This document shows, piece after piece, positions 8,022 through 16,512 of a stretch of DNA of 27,526 bases. Each line of letters begins with the position of its first letter. The stretch's first letter is position 1. A model generated the notes under the pieces. It was not told where the DNA came from and ran no database searches. It was given only the letters and a program-made list of their open reading frames with translations. A program made the translations under genes and the position numbers. Source of the DNA: JBBQDK01 sp038319625 (GTDB lineage: Bacteria; Pseudomonadota; Gammaproteobacteria; JBBQDK01); assembly GCA_038319625.1 (NCBI GenBank), contig JBBQDK010000016.1, positions 1 through 27,526 of the forward strand, in the 5' to 3' direction.

Positions 8022-8948
8022 ATGGACGAATTCGAAGAGGCCCGCGCGCAGTTGCAAACGCTGCGCGATTTCATCCGTTTTGGTGCCAGCCGTTTCAACG
8101 CGGCCGGTCTGTGCTTCGGTCACGGCACCGAGAATGCCATCGACGAAGCCGCGGCACTGGTGCTGAGTGCGCTGCACCTGCCGCCCGATCTGCCCACCGT
8201 GTTTCATGAGGCTGCCCTGACTGCCACGGAGATACAGACAGTGACCGAACTGTTGGCGCGGCGGGTGCGAGAGCATCTGCCGGTGCCGTATCTGACTCAT
8301 GAGGCTTGGTTCGCGGGCCTGCCTTTTTTTGTTGATGAGCGCGTGCTGGTGCCGCGCTCGCCGATCGCAGAACTGATCGAGCACGGTTTCGCGCCCTGGA
8401 TCGACGCTGGCCGCGTCCGGCACGTGCTCGATCTGTGTACCGGCAGCGGTTGCATCGGCATTGCCTGTGCCCACGAATTCACCGCGGCGCAGGTTGATCT
8501 CGGCGACATCTCGGTGCCGGCGCTGGAGGTCGCGCAGATCAACATTGAACGACATGGACTGAGCGAGCGGGTGCAGGTGCTGCAATCCGATCTGTTCGCG
8601 GTGCTGGGCACGCGCCGTTACGACATCATCGTCAGCAATCCACCGTATGTGTCGTATGCCGAAATGGCCGAGCTGCCGGCGGAATACCGGTGTGAACCGG
8701 CCCTGGGTCTTGCGGCGGGCAGTGATGGCCTGGATTTTGCGCGGCGGATTCTGCGCGATGCCGCCGCCCACCTGGAAACACATGGCATTTTGGTGGTGGA
8801 GGTCGGCGACAGCGATGCAGCACTGGTGGATGCCTTTCCGAGCGTGCCATTCACCTGGCTGGAATTCGAGCGCGGCGGCGGCGGTGTATTTTTGCTGACT
8901 GCGGATCAATTGGTTGCGTATCAGGCGCTGTTCGATAAACAGCAGTAG
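8022..8948 (+). CDS. prmB: Ribosomal protein uL3 N5-glutamine methyltransferase PrmB
   Basis: This 308-residue SAM-dependent methyltransferase modifies a glutamine of ribosomal protein uL3. It has the N-terminal helical domain (GTENAIDEAAALVLSALHLP), the SAM motif VLDLCTGSGCIGIA (135-148) and the catalytic NPPYV at 206-210. The C-terminus VPFTWLEFERGGGGVFLLT matches PrmB rather than PrmC. The open frame extends upstream to 7824, but the ATG at 8022 (MDEFEEARAQLQTLRDF) matches the E. coli N-terminus. In E. coli prmB is directly followed by aroC; here about 850 bp with repeats and two small ORFs lie between them. Confidence 0.97.
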   Translation: MDEFEEARAQLQTLRDFIRFGASRFNAAGLCFGHGTENAIDEAAALVLSALHLPPDLPTVFHEAALTATEIQTVTELLARRVREHLPVPYLTHEAWFAGLPFFVDERVLVPRSPIAELIEHGFAPWIDAGRVRHVLDLCTGSGCIGIACAHEFTAAQVDLGDISVPALEVAQINIERHGLSERVQVLQSDLFAVLGTRRYDIIVSNPPYVSYAEMAELPAEYRCEPALGLAAGSDGLDFARRILRDAAAHLETHGILVVEVGDSDAALVDAFPSVPFTWLEFERGGGGVFLLTADQLVAYQALFDKQQ

Positions 8949-8977
8949 ATACAAGTTTCAAGATACAAGGTACAAGG
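8949..8977. repeat. 'tacaag'-type intergenic repeat, single arm
   Basis: The segment ATACAAGTTTCAAGATACAAGG begins right after the prmB stop. It matches in word content the arms of the palindrome between apaG and apaH (15585-15661). Here only one arm is seen, followed immediately by a copy of a different repeat. Confidence 0.55.
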
Positions 8978-8988
8978 GTAAGGAAACC

Positions 8989-9096
8989 CTGATTTATTAC
9001 TCGAACCGCCAAGGACGCCAAGAAATTCTGTTTTGAAATTCAAGAGGAAATATCTTGGCGCTCTTGGCGCTTGATGGGTTTTTCAGTCCTTTCTTA
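8989..9096. repeat. Dispersed intergenic repeat, copy 1 (shortened)
   Basis: The first 81 bases (8989-9069) match 17067-17147 at 77 of 81 positions without gaps. After that copy 1 lacks about ten bases present in copy 2 and then continues with a similar T-rich end. The core contains CCGCCAAGGACGCCAA and partially complementary CTTGGCG words about 40 bases later, so it can fold. Both copies are in the same orientation and both are intergenic. No protein is encoded. Confidence 0.85.
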
Positions 9097-9170
9097 AGAA
9101 TCTTATATGGCGGGAGGCAGTAATGATGTTCCCTTGAAACTTATATCTTCCAAAATTTATATAGGTTGAT

Positions 9171-9410
9171 ATGCAACGCCCACGTTCCCCCGAAGGATAC
9201 GCTGAATTGGTCAGACAGTCCTTATTGGAGACCGAGGAGCTCCGCAAGCTGTACGAGGCAATGCAAGAGGGTAGCTATGATTTCGCCGACGCGGACCTGC
9301 CATTCATGACGATAGTGGATAGGCAGAACGAACGGGTACTGCCCTTCAAGCGCATGCTGAGCCTGATCAACCTGACGCATCGTCAGGGTCTGGATAGTGG
9401 AGAGAAATAA
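9171..9410 (+). CDS. Small hypothetical protein (79 aa)
   Basis: I do not recognise this product. It is a 79-residue hydrophilic protein with no cysteine, membrane helix or signal peptide. The N-terminal half looks helical and charged (YAELVRQSLLETEELRKLYEAM), and the second half has a proline/hydrophobic stretch (ADLPFMTIVDRQ). The ATG at 9171 is preceded by AGG at 5-nt spacing in an AT-rich leader. It lies between the dispersed repeat and a convergent small ORF, inside the prmB-aroC interval. Codon use looks ordinary for the window, but the absence of known relatives keeps confidence moderate. Confidence 0.5.
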   Translation: MQRPRSPEGYAELVRQSLLETEELRKLYEAMQEGSYDFADADLPFMTIVDRQNERVLPFKRMLSLINLTHRQGLDSGEK

Positions 9411-9475
9411 CGCCTCACGGCGTGCTGTAAAGTCCGCTCCATGGCCTTTACAGTGTGGCTTGGTATTGTTTGTTG

Positions 9476-9676
9476 TTAACCTTGCTGCCGGTAGATAAGC
9501 CCCGGTGACATCATGACCTCGTTTTTCCCAAGCTGATCCAGGGGGCAGCCCTCTTCATCGCAGTGTGCGATGCGATCGAAGACCAGGGTTCCATCCGGTC
9601 CTTTGATGGACTGAAAGATCGGTTTGCCCATGTACTGGCCGATGCTGGGTCCATAGTGCTGATTACGCTTGTTCAC
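9476..9676 (-). CDS. Small hypothetical protein (66 aa), GTG start
   Basis: I do not recognise this product. The frame could begin at a GTG at 9706, but the GTG at 9676 is preceded by a perfect Shine-Dalgarno GGAGGTGA (complement of 9684-9691) with a 7-nt spacer, which makes 9676 the likely start. The 66-residue product is hydrophilic, rich in Gly/Gln, and has a C-x4-C pair (AHCDEEGCPLDQ) in an acidic patch that could bind a metal. It has no signal peptide or membrane helix. It is convergent with the 79-residue ORF and divergent from aroC. The strong ribosome-binding site argues that it is expressed. Confidence 0.55.
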   Translation of the reverse strand: MNKRNQHYGPSIGQYMGKPIFQSIKGPDGTLVFDRIAHCDEEGCPLDQLGKNEVMMSPGLIYRQQG

Positions 9677-9683
9677 TTGACAA

Positions 9684-9691
9684 TCACCTCC
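9684..9691 (-). promoter_or_regulatory. Strong ribosome-binding site deciding a GTG start
   Basis: Read on the minus strand this is GGAGGTGA, a full match to the 16S 3' end, 7 nt upstream of the GTG at 9676. It is the best ribosome-binding site noticed in the window and favours the shorter start of the 66-residue ORF. Confidence 0.75.
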
Positions 9692-9794
9692 CTCTGTCTG
9701 GTTCACGTTGTGTAGGGTGTAACGGCAACCACCGTCTCAAGCTTTAGACAGTCCGGGGCGCGACGTGGTTGCGAGAACCCGCTACAATGGCGCC

Positions 9795-10892
9795 ATGTCT
9801 GGAAATACCCTGGGAAAACTGTTCACTGTCACCACAGCCGGCGAGAGTCATGGCGGTGGCTATGTTGCCATCGTCGACGGCTGTCCGCCCGGTCTGGCGC
9901 TGTCCGGCGAGGACATCCAGACCGATCTGGACCGCCGCAAGCCCGGCAAGAGCCGTCACACCACACAGCGCCGCGAGGCTGACGAGGTGAAGATCCTGTC
10001 CGGTGTGTTCGAAGGCAAAACCACCGGCACGCCGATCGGTCTGCTGATCGAGAATACCGACCAGCGTTCCAAGGATTACTCCAATATTCTGGACCGCTTC
10101 CGGCCAGGCCATGCCGATTACACCTACCAGCAGAAATACGGTGTGCGCGACTACCGTGGCGGTGGCCGCTCCTCGGCGCGTGAAACCGTGCTGCGCGTCG
10201 CCGCCGGCGCCATTGCCAAGAAATATCTGCGGGAGCGTTACGACGTGGCGATCCACGGCTATCTCGCCCAGCTCGGTCCGATCAAGCCCGAGGCCTTCGA
10301 CTGGAATGAGGTCGAAAATAATCCGTTTTTCTGTCCCGACGCCGGTAAGGTCGCGGAACTGGAGGCCTACATGGATGCCCTGCGCAAGGAAGGCAATTCC
10401 ATCGGCGCGCGCATCAACGTCATCGCCACCGGCATGCCGCCGGGCTGGGGCGAGCCAGTGTTCGACCGTCTCGACGCCGACATCGCCTACGCCATGATGA
10501 GCATTAACGCGGTGAAGGGCGTGGAAATCGGTGCGGGCTTCGCCTGTATTGAACAGAAGGGTACCGAGCACCGTGACGAAATCACGCCGCAGGGTTTCCT
10601 CTCCAACAACGCCGGCGGTGTACTCGGCGGTATTTCCTCAGGTCAGGATATCGTCGCCAGCATCGCGCTCAAGGCAACCTCGAGTATCCGTCTGCCCGGT
10701 CGCACCGTAACCGTCACGGGTGAACCTATCGATGTCATCACCACCGGCCGCCACGATCCTTGCGTCGGCATCCGCGCCACACCCATCGCCGAAGCCATGC
10801 TGGCTATCGTGCTCATGGATCATGCCTTGCGGCACCGGGCGCAGAACCTGGACGTGCGCTCCGTGACACCGATCATTCCGCCTTCTGCATGA
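9795..10892 (+). CDS. aroC: Chorismate synthase
   Basis: This 365-residue enzyme uses reduced FMN to convert 5-enolpyruvylshikimate-3-phosphate to chorismate, the last shikimate-pathway step. Family signatures are present: GESHG (16-20), RPGHADYTYQQKYG (103-116) and RGGGRSSARET (121-131). The ATG at 9795 gives MSGNTLGKLFTVTTAGESHG, which matches the E. coli start; a GTG ten codons earlier is in frame but adds unrelated residues. Length is normal. An MFS transporter gene follows after 87 bp on the same strand. Confidence 0.99.
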   Translation: MSGNTLGKLFTVTTAGESHGGGYVAIVDGCPPGLALSGEDIQTDLDRRKPGKSRHTTQRREADEVKILSGVFEGKTTGTPIGLLIENTDQRSKDYSNILDRFRPGHADYTYQQKYGVRDYRGGGRSSARETVLRVAAGAIAKKYLRERYDVAIHGYLAQLGPIKPEAFDWNEVENNPFFCPDAGKVAELEAYMDALRKEGNSIGARINVIATGMPPGWGEPVFDRLDADIAYAMMSINAVKGVEIGAGFACIEQKGTEHRDEITPQGFLSNNAGGVLGGISSGQDIVASIALKATSSIRLPGRTVTVTGEPIDVITTGRHDPCVGIRATPIAEAMLAIVLMDHALRHRAQNLDVRSVTPIIPPSA

Positions 10893-10979
10893 GTCAAGTC
10901 GGGTAGTGGGCATGCCGTTGCCCGCCTGGCTCGGATCCATAAACCTGTTACCCGTCACACGTTACCAGCTACTGTAGTC

Positions 10980-12113
10980 ATGCCCTACTGGCGCCTCTCC
11001 GGTTTTTATTTCTTCTACTTCGCCACCCTCGGCGCACTGGTGCCGTATTGGGGGCTGTATCTGCAATCCATCGGCTTCACCCCGGTCGATATCGGGGTGC
11101 TGATGGCACTGTTGATGCTCTCGCGCATCGTCGCGCCGGTGGTCTGGGCATGGATTGCCGATCATCGTGCGCAACGCATGCGCGTGGTGCGTATCGCCGC
11201 GCTGATAACCGTGATCGCCTTCACCGGTGTGTTCTTCGGCACCTCATTCTGGTGGCTGGCCGGGGTGATGATGGTGTTCAGCTTTTTCTGGAACGCTTCG
11301 CTGCCCTTGCTGGAAGTCATCACCATGAACCACAGCGGCGGTCACGCCGGCATCTATGGCCGTGTGCGTCTGTGGGGCTCGTTGGGTTTTATCGCCAGCG
11401 TGCTGGCGCTGGGGCCGATAATCGATGCGTATGGACCGTGGTGGGTACTGCCCAGCCTGTTGACGCTGATGGGGGGCATCTGGCTGTACAGCCAGATGCT
11501 ACCGGAATCCGAGCTACAGGCGCCGAGCCTGCACGTCGGGCGTTTGCGCGATGTGCTGCGTCGTCCCGAAGTGGTAGCGTTTCTGCTGGCCTGCTTTCTC
11601 ATGCAGGCCAGTCACGGGCCGTACTACACTTTTTATTCCATCTATCTGGAAGCGTACGGCTACAGCACAACGCTGATCGGCATGCTCTGGGCCTTCGCCG
11701 TGGTGTGCGAAATCGGCGTGTTTCTGGTGATGCGGCGCCTGCTGCATTACTTGAAGCTGCGCACCGTGTTGCTGGCCAGCTTCGCCCTGGCGGCGCTGCG
11801 CTGGTTGTTGATCGGACATTTTCCGGAATCGCTCGCTGTGTTGATCGTTGCGCAGGCGCTGCATGCCGCGACCTTCGGCAGCTTTCATGCCTCGGCGATC
11901 CAGATGGTGTACCGCTTCTTTACCGGCCGGCATCAGCATCGCGGCCAGGCGATCTACGGTAGCGCCAGTTTCGGATTGGGTGGCGCCGTCGGCAGTTTTT
12001 ACAGCGGTCACACCTGGGCCACGCTCGGTCCGACCCTCAGTTTCGATATTGCCGCGGCATTGGCGGGGCTGGCGTTCACGGTGGCGTTGCTATCGCCACG
12101 CGAACGTACGTGA
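10980..12113 (+). CDS. MFS transporter, phenylpropionate permease-like (MFS_1-like) family
   Basis: This 377-residue membrane protein has about twelve predicted helices. Its opening (PYWRLSGFYFFYFATLGALVPYWGLYL) and the YGRVRLWGSLGFIASV segment around residue 125 are typical of the HcaT/PPP group of the major facilitator superfamily. The substrate cannot be told from sequence; homologues are often named 3-phenylpropionic acid transporters by similarity only. It follows aroC by 87 bp and may share its transcript. It is convergent with the GGDEF/EAL gene across 116 bp. No clear ribosome-binding site was seen at the ATG. Confidence 0.92.
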   Translation: MPYWRLSGFYFFYFATLGALVPYWGLYLQSIGFTPVDIGVLMALLMLSRIVAPVVWAWIADHRAQRMRVVRIAALITVIAFTGVFFGTSFWWLAGVMMVFSFFWNASLPLLEVITMNHSGGHAGIYGRVRLWGSLGFIASVLALGPIIDAYGPWWVLPSLLTLMGGIWLYSQMLPESELQAPSLHVGRLRDVLRRPEVVAFLLACFLMQASHGPYYTFYSIYLEAYGYSTTLIGMLWAFAVVCEIGVFLVMRRLLHYLKLRTVLLASFALAALRWLLIGHFPESLAVLIVAQALHAATFGSFHASAIQMVYRFFTGRHQHRGQAIYGSASFGLGGAVGSFYSGHTWATLGPTLSFDIAAALAGLAFTVALLSPRERT

Positions 12114-12229
12114 GATAAATCGTCGGATGGCGGTAATTTCTGCTTCGATCCAAAATCGGGCCTGAAACCCGTACCTGCGCTAGCTTGTCCGGTCCGGGTG
12201 CCCAAGTGTATATCTTTACGGCTGTGGTC

Positions 12230-14626
12230 TTATCGCAATGCGTGCAGTGCGCTGCGCAGCGGCAGACGATACTGCGGGCCATGGACCGCCAGCCAATCGG
12301 CCAGTGCCTCCGCCGGCATCGGCTTGGCGTAGTAATAGCCCTGCAGTTGATCGCAACCGAGGATTTCCAGGATGTCGTGCACGTCGCGATTCTCGACGCC
12401 TTCGGCGACCACGGTCATGCCCAGGTTGTGGGCCAGGTCGATGATCGAACGCACGATTACGGCGTCGTTCTCGTCGTGGGTCATTTCCGTCACGAAGGAT
12501 CGGTCTATCTTTACATGTCGCGCTGACAGGTTCTTGAGGTAGCCGAGCGAAGTATAGCCGGTGCCGAAGTCGTCGATGGCGATGGTCACGCAGGCGCGGG
12601 TCAGCACCGTCAGTGTGTCGAGGGCACGCACCGGATCGGTGACGATGGCACTCTCGGTAATTTCCAGGGTCAGATGTTCCGTGCTGGTGCCGTGACGTTG
12701 ACAGATCGCCAGTATCTGTTCGGGCAGTTCGCTGTCCTGTAAGTTGCGCGCCGAAATGTTGACCGCGATCTTGAGTTCGATGCCCTCGCGAAGCCAAGCC
12801 TTGCATTGTGACATTGCCGTGTCGAGCACCCACAGTGTCATGGGCTTGATAAGTTCGCTGCGCTCGGCCTGCGCGATGAAATCGCCGGGTGGCAGCAGGC
12901 CGCGCTGTGGATGCCGCCAGCGCAGTAGCGCTTCCACCGAACCGATGGCGCCGCCGTGTGTGGTAATGATCGGCTGGTAGTGCAGGACCAACTGGTTGTT
13001 GCGCAGCGCATCGCCGAGTTCCGTCAGCAAGGCGAGCCGTTGTGGACTGTGCGAATCGTGCGCCGGGTCATAGATTGCGTAGCCCTGCACGGTGTTTTTG
13101 GCCACGTACATGGCGATGTCGGCATGACGCATGAGCGTGCTGACATCGCCGCCGTGCTCGGGAAACAGGGCTACGCCGATGCTGGCGCCGATGCGCAGCT
13201 TCAGTCCTTCCATATCGAAGGGCTGTCTGAAGACCGCGAGGATCGCCTCAATGTCATGAATGATCTGTTCGACACTGTTCGAAGAGCATATCAGCAGCGC
13301 GAATTCATCGCCGCCGAGCCGGGCCACGCAATCATCCAATTTGAGTATCGCTTGCAGGCGCGGGCCGATCATGCGCAGCAGTTGATCGCCGCTGTGATGC
13401 CCGAGCGTGTCATTGATGTCCCTGAAGCCGTTGAGATCGATGAGCAGCACTGCCAGCAGTCGGCTGCGCTTGTTGTCGACGTGCAGCTGGCGACCCAGTT
13501 CCCGGTAGATGTAATACCGGTTCGGCAGACCGGTTAGGGAATCATGCGCGGCCTGATGCTCGAGTATGATGTTCTGTCGGCGTCGCAGGGCGTAGTTGTA
13601 TGCCTGTGTCCAGGTCAGACTGAACAACAGCAGGCTGATCACCAGGCCGGTGCCGGCGATATAAGGCGACGCATCGATGTCGCCGAGATGCTGTGGACCG
13701 GCATAAGCCTGCACGGTAAGCCGCCAATGGCGATCGGCGACATCCAGGGTACGCGTGTCCGCCAGATCGCTGCCGCTGAGCTTGCCGCTGAGCGGGCTAC
13801 TGTGAATCAGCAGCGGGCGACCGGCATCGCCCATATCTTCGATCAGGATATGGGCCAATTTTTCCGTGCTGCCGTTGACGAGATTGTCAAACAGATCCGC
13901 CGTGGCGAGTCGCGCGAATACCACGCCGCTGAAAGCTGCCCGTCGCGCCGCCTGGGTATCGATTGCCTGTCCGTTGCGGTAGATTGGCAGAACGATCAAT
14001 ACGCCCGGGGCTTCCGCAGCAGTGTTTCCCCAGAGTTTGATAGGCGGTGTGGCGCATGCCTGGCCCGTATCGCGAGCGCGCAGCAACGTGGCCTGGCGTT
14101 GCGGATCATACCCCATGTCCTGGCCGAAAGTGGCGCTGTTGGTCTCGAAAGGTTCGATGTAGTCGATGATCAGGTGCGTGTCATCACCGGTCAGGGCCTG
14201 CACGGTGAATTGCGGATTTCCACCGGGATGCAGGCTGTGGTCATCGCGGACCTGTGCCACGAAGCGGTCCATATCCGCGTTCGATACGAGACGTGCAAAG
14301 CCGATACCCCGGATGCCGGGGAGCCGCTCGGTGAGCTCCGTCGCCAGCAGATACGAGTGGAACTCGCTGCGTTCCACGCTGATGCTGGCACGGTACAGGC
14401 CGGCAACCCCGTCCAGTACATTGATATACGAGTCGATGCGCCGCTGCATGGCGTAATCGATGTTGTCGGCGATGTCGCCGAGTTGTTCAGACTCCGAGTT
14501 GATATGACTCAGGCGGCTGAAATACCAAGCCCCTGCCGTCAGGCACAGCGCCAGCAACAGGACCAGATACGCCTTGCCGAGGTAGCGCAGGTGCTCGCGT
14601 AGTGCTACCAGCCAGTCAGTATTCAC
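12230..14626 (-). CDS. CHASE-GGDEF-EAL cyclic-di-GMP signalling protein
   Basis: This 798-residue membrane protein starts at GTG. Helices at about 18-36 and 322-342 bracket a periplasmic region with CHASE-domain features (RLPGIRGIGFARLV; DYIEPFETNSATFGQDMGYDP). The cytoplasmic part has a GGDEF domain with intact GGDEF at 438-442 and an EAL domain with EAL at 565-567. The catalytic segments NISARNL, ITES, DDFGTGYTSL, KIDRSF and AEGVE are present, so both cyclase and phosphodiesterase activities are possible. The inhibitory-site position upstream of GGDEF reads KLDD rather than RxxD, suggesting weak product inhibition. The ligand of the CHASE domain is unknown. Confidence 0.97.
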   Translation of the reverse strand: MNTDWLVALREHLRYLGKAYLVLLLALCLTAGAWYFSRLSHINSESEQLGDIADNIDYAMQRRIDSYINVLDGVAGLYRASISVERSEFHSYLLATELTERLPGIRGIGFARLVSNADMDRFVAQVRDDHSLHPGGNPQFTVQALTGDDTHLIIDYIEPFETNSATFGQDMGYDPQRQATLLRARDTGQACATPPIKLWGNTAAEAPGVLIVLPIYRNGQAIDTQAARRAAFSGVVFARLATADLFDNLVNGSTEKLAHILIEDMGDAGRPLLIHSSPLSGKLSGSDLADTRTLDVADRHWRLTVQAYAGPQHLGDIDASPYIAGTGLVISLLLFSLTWTQAYNYALRRRQNIILEHQAAHDSLTGLPNRYYIYRELGRQLHVDNKRSRLLAVLLIDLNGFRDINDTLGHHSGDQLLRMIGPRLQAILKLDDCVARLGGDEFALLICSSNSVEQIIHDIEAILAVFRQPFDMEGLKLRIGASIGVALFPEHGGDVSTLMRHADIAMYVAKNTVQGYAIYDPAHDSHSPQRLALLTELGDALRNNQLVLHYQPIITTHGGAIGSVEALLRWRHPQRGLLPPGDFIAQAERSELIKPMTLWVLDTAMSQCKAWLREGIELKIAVNISARNLQDSELPEQILAICQRHGTSTEHLTLEITESAIVTDPVRALDTLTVLTRACVTIAIDDFGTGYTSLGYLKNLSARHVKIDRSFVTEMTHDENDAVIVRSIIDLAHNLGMTVVAEGVENRDVHDILEILGCDQLQGYYYAKPMPAEALADWLAVHGPQYRLPLRSALHALR

Positions 14627-15195
14627 GTGCTTGGCTGGCCGAGCCGATGACGACGATCATCGCGGATCTGGTTGGGCACACTATTGCGGCTTCGGCAGTA
14701 ACAGGCTGGTGGGGTCGATTGCGGCTACCGTAAAACATGACGAGCGCAGCTGTGCAAGACATGATGAGCGATGGGCTCGGATACTGATCATCGTGGTGGG
14801 GCTCTCGCATTCGATTTGGTCCTGAACCGTACCGATTCATTGTCGGACTGTCAATGCAAGAGGGGTGGAATTGTGTCTTGATCGTGTCGGCCTGATTAAA
14901 TACGGCGTATCGGCGCTGAGCGATTTGGGGAAATCACCGCGTTGTCTGTCAAGTCGTGGCTGCAGTTGTTTTCCAATTGCCGTGGCGGTGAACCGCGCAG
15001 CGCGTAAGCACCGCTTCTGCAAGTCGCGGTCCCTCGGGCTTTGTATTGCCATGCCGAACAATAGACTATCGGAACAGATGCGGCCCGGTCACCGGAGCAG
15101 TCCGCGCCGGCCCGACAGAATCGTTGGTAATAGCAAGGTATTTGACGCCGCACGCGGCGCTTGCGCCCGCACCCTAAATCCGTTCAAATAACGCC
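14627..15195. other. 569-bp intergenic region without a convincing gene
   Basis: This lies between the divergent GGDEF/EAL gene and apaG. All frames of 60-108 codons here overlap one another on both strands, start mostly with GTG or lack ribosome-binding sites, and have unconvincing compositions. I saw no tRNA or known RNA. A small GC hairpin (CGCCG-CACG-CGGCG, around 15148-15161) lies close upstream of apaG. The region must hold the promoters of both flanking genes; an unannotated small RNA is possible but unsupported. Confidence 0.5.
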
Positions 15196-15579
15196 ATGAA
15201 CAGCGACACGCAGTACAACATCAAAGTCGATGTCGAGACTCTGTATATAGAGTCGCAGTCGGTGCCGGACCAAAACCGTTTCGTATTCGCCTATACGGTC
15301 ACCATTCGCAATGTTGGCGAGATCCCCGCCAAGCTGCTGACGCGGCATTGGGTCATCACCGATGCCGACGGCAAGGTGCAGGAAGTGCGCGGTGAAGGCG
15401 TGGTCGGCGAGCAGCCCTATCTGCGCCCGGGCGAGGGTTTCCAGTACACCAGTGGCACCATGTTGGATACCGCGGTCGGCAGCATGCGCGGCAGTTACCA
15501 GATGGTCGCCGACGACGGCGTACACTTCGACGCCGAAATTCCTCCGTTCAGTCTTTCTGTGCCGCGCGTTTTGCATTAA
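15196..15579 (+). CDS. apaG: ApaG domain protein
   Basis: This 127-residue protein is of the ApaG/DUF525 family, a small beta-sandwich. It contains VFAYTVTIRNVGEIPAKLLTRHW and WVITDADGKVQEVRGEGVVGEQPYLRPGEGFQYTSG, which closely follow E. coli ApaG. The family has been linked to magnesium and cobalt homeostasis, but its molecular function is not settled. The ATG is at 15196. apaH follows on the same strand after a 90-bp spacer that contains a large palindrome, keeping the common apaG-apaH order. Confidence 0.97.
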   Translation: MNSDTQYNIKVDVETLYIESQSVPDQNRFVFAYTVTIRNVGEIPAKLLTRHWVITDADGKVQEVRGEGVVGEQPYLRPGEGFQYTSGTMLDTAVGSMRGSYQMVADDGVHFDAEIPPFSLSVPRVLH

Positions 15580-15584
15580 CAACA

Positions 15585-15661
15585 GAGACCAGGTGCAAGA
15601 TACAAGTTACAAGGATCAATGCTTGTTGTTACCTTGTATCTTGTATCTTGCAACTGGTCTC
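15585..15661. repeat. Large imperfect palindrome between apaG and apaH
   Basis: The arms 15585-15614 and 15632-15661 (30 bases each) are inverted copies with only a few mismatches, around a 17-base loop. Each arm contains GCAAGATACAAG and a GAGACCAG end. In RNA it would form a long hairpin between the two coding regions. The same words occur as a single arm after prmB (8949-8977), so it belongs to a dispersed family. Confidence 0.85.
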
Positions 15662-15669
15662 TGATTTCC

Positions 15670-16503
15670 ATGCCTACCTATGCCATCGGCGATATCCAGG
15701 GCTGCTATGACGAGCTAAGACGCCTGCTCGACAGACTGCGCTTTGATCCGCACGTCGACACGGTGTGGTTCACCGGTGACCTGGTCAATCGCGGCCCGGA
15801 TTCGCTGGGCACCTTGCGCTTTGTAAAGGACCTCGGTACGCACGCCGTCACCGTGCTCGGCAATCACGACCTGCACCTGCTGGCTGTCGCGCATGGCCAT
15901 TTGCGCTATCACCGCAAAGACAGCTTCCACGATGTGCTAGATGCGCCCGATCGCGACGAGCTGCTCGACTGGTTGCGGCATCAACCGCTGCTGCATCACG
16001 ACGCCGGCCTCGGCTATACGATGTGCCATGCCGGTCTGCCGCCACAATGGGACCTCGTCACCGCGCAGCGTTGCGCGCGTGAACTCGAAACGACATTGGA
16101 AGGCAAAGACTACGCGGCCTATCTCGGTCAGATGTATGGCAACGAGCCGGATCGCTGGTCGGAAACGCTGGCGGGCTGGGAACGGCTGCGCTTTATCACC
16201 AATTGTTTCACACGTCTGCGCTATTGCGATGACATGGGGCGACTGGCGCTGGAGGAAAAAGGCGCGCCGGGGAGTCAGCCCGCGCCATATCGTCCCTGGT
16301 TCACGGTGCCGGGTCGCGCCAGCGCCGAATTGAAACTGGTGTTCGGCCACTGGTCCACGCTCGGGCCGTGCGCCGAACCAAATGTCTTTCCGCTAGACAC
16401 CGGTTGTTTATGGGGTGGTAAGCTGACTGCGTTGCGTCTCGACGACCCGCCGCAATGGACCGCCATCGATTGCCCCGGTGCACGCCGGCCGGGTAGCGAG
16501 TAG
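15670..16503 (+). CDS. apaH: Symmetrical bis(5'-nucleosyl)-tetraphosphatase
   Basis: This 277-residue hydrolase splits Ap4A into two ADP and can remove Np4 caps from RNA. Metallophosphatase motifs are in order: GDIQG (7-11), GDLVNRGPDS (about 37-46) and GNHDLHLL (about 62-69), with FGHWSTLG near the C-terminus. The open frame extends to 15619, but the upstream codons lie within the palindrome; the ATG at 15670 gives MPTYAIGDIQGCYDEL, the normal ApaH start. The 3' end faces folA with only 9 bp between stops. Confidence 0.97.
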   Translation: MPTYAIGDIQGCYDELRRLLDRLRFDPHVDTVWFTGDLVNRGPDSLGTLRFVKDLGTHAVTVLGNHDLHLLAVAHGHLRYHRKDSFHDVLDAPDRDELLDWLRHQPLLHHDAGLGYTMCHAGLPPQWDLVTAQRCARELETTLEGKDYAAYLGQMYGNEPDRWSETLAGWERLRFITNCFTRLRYCDDMGRLALEEKGAPGSQPAPYRPWFTVPGRASAELKLVFGHWSTLGPCAEPNVFPLDTGCLWGGKLTALRLDDPPQWTAIDCPGARRPGSE

Positions 16504-16512
16504 CAAGCCCTG

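Noticed and set aside
9425..9453. Possible terminator (CTGTAAAG ... CTTTACAG) after the 79-residue ORF
   Set aside because: The 8-bp AT-rich stem with a 13-base loop and no T-tract is too weak to call.
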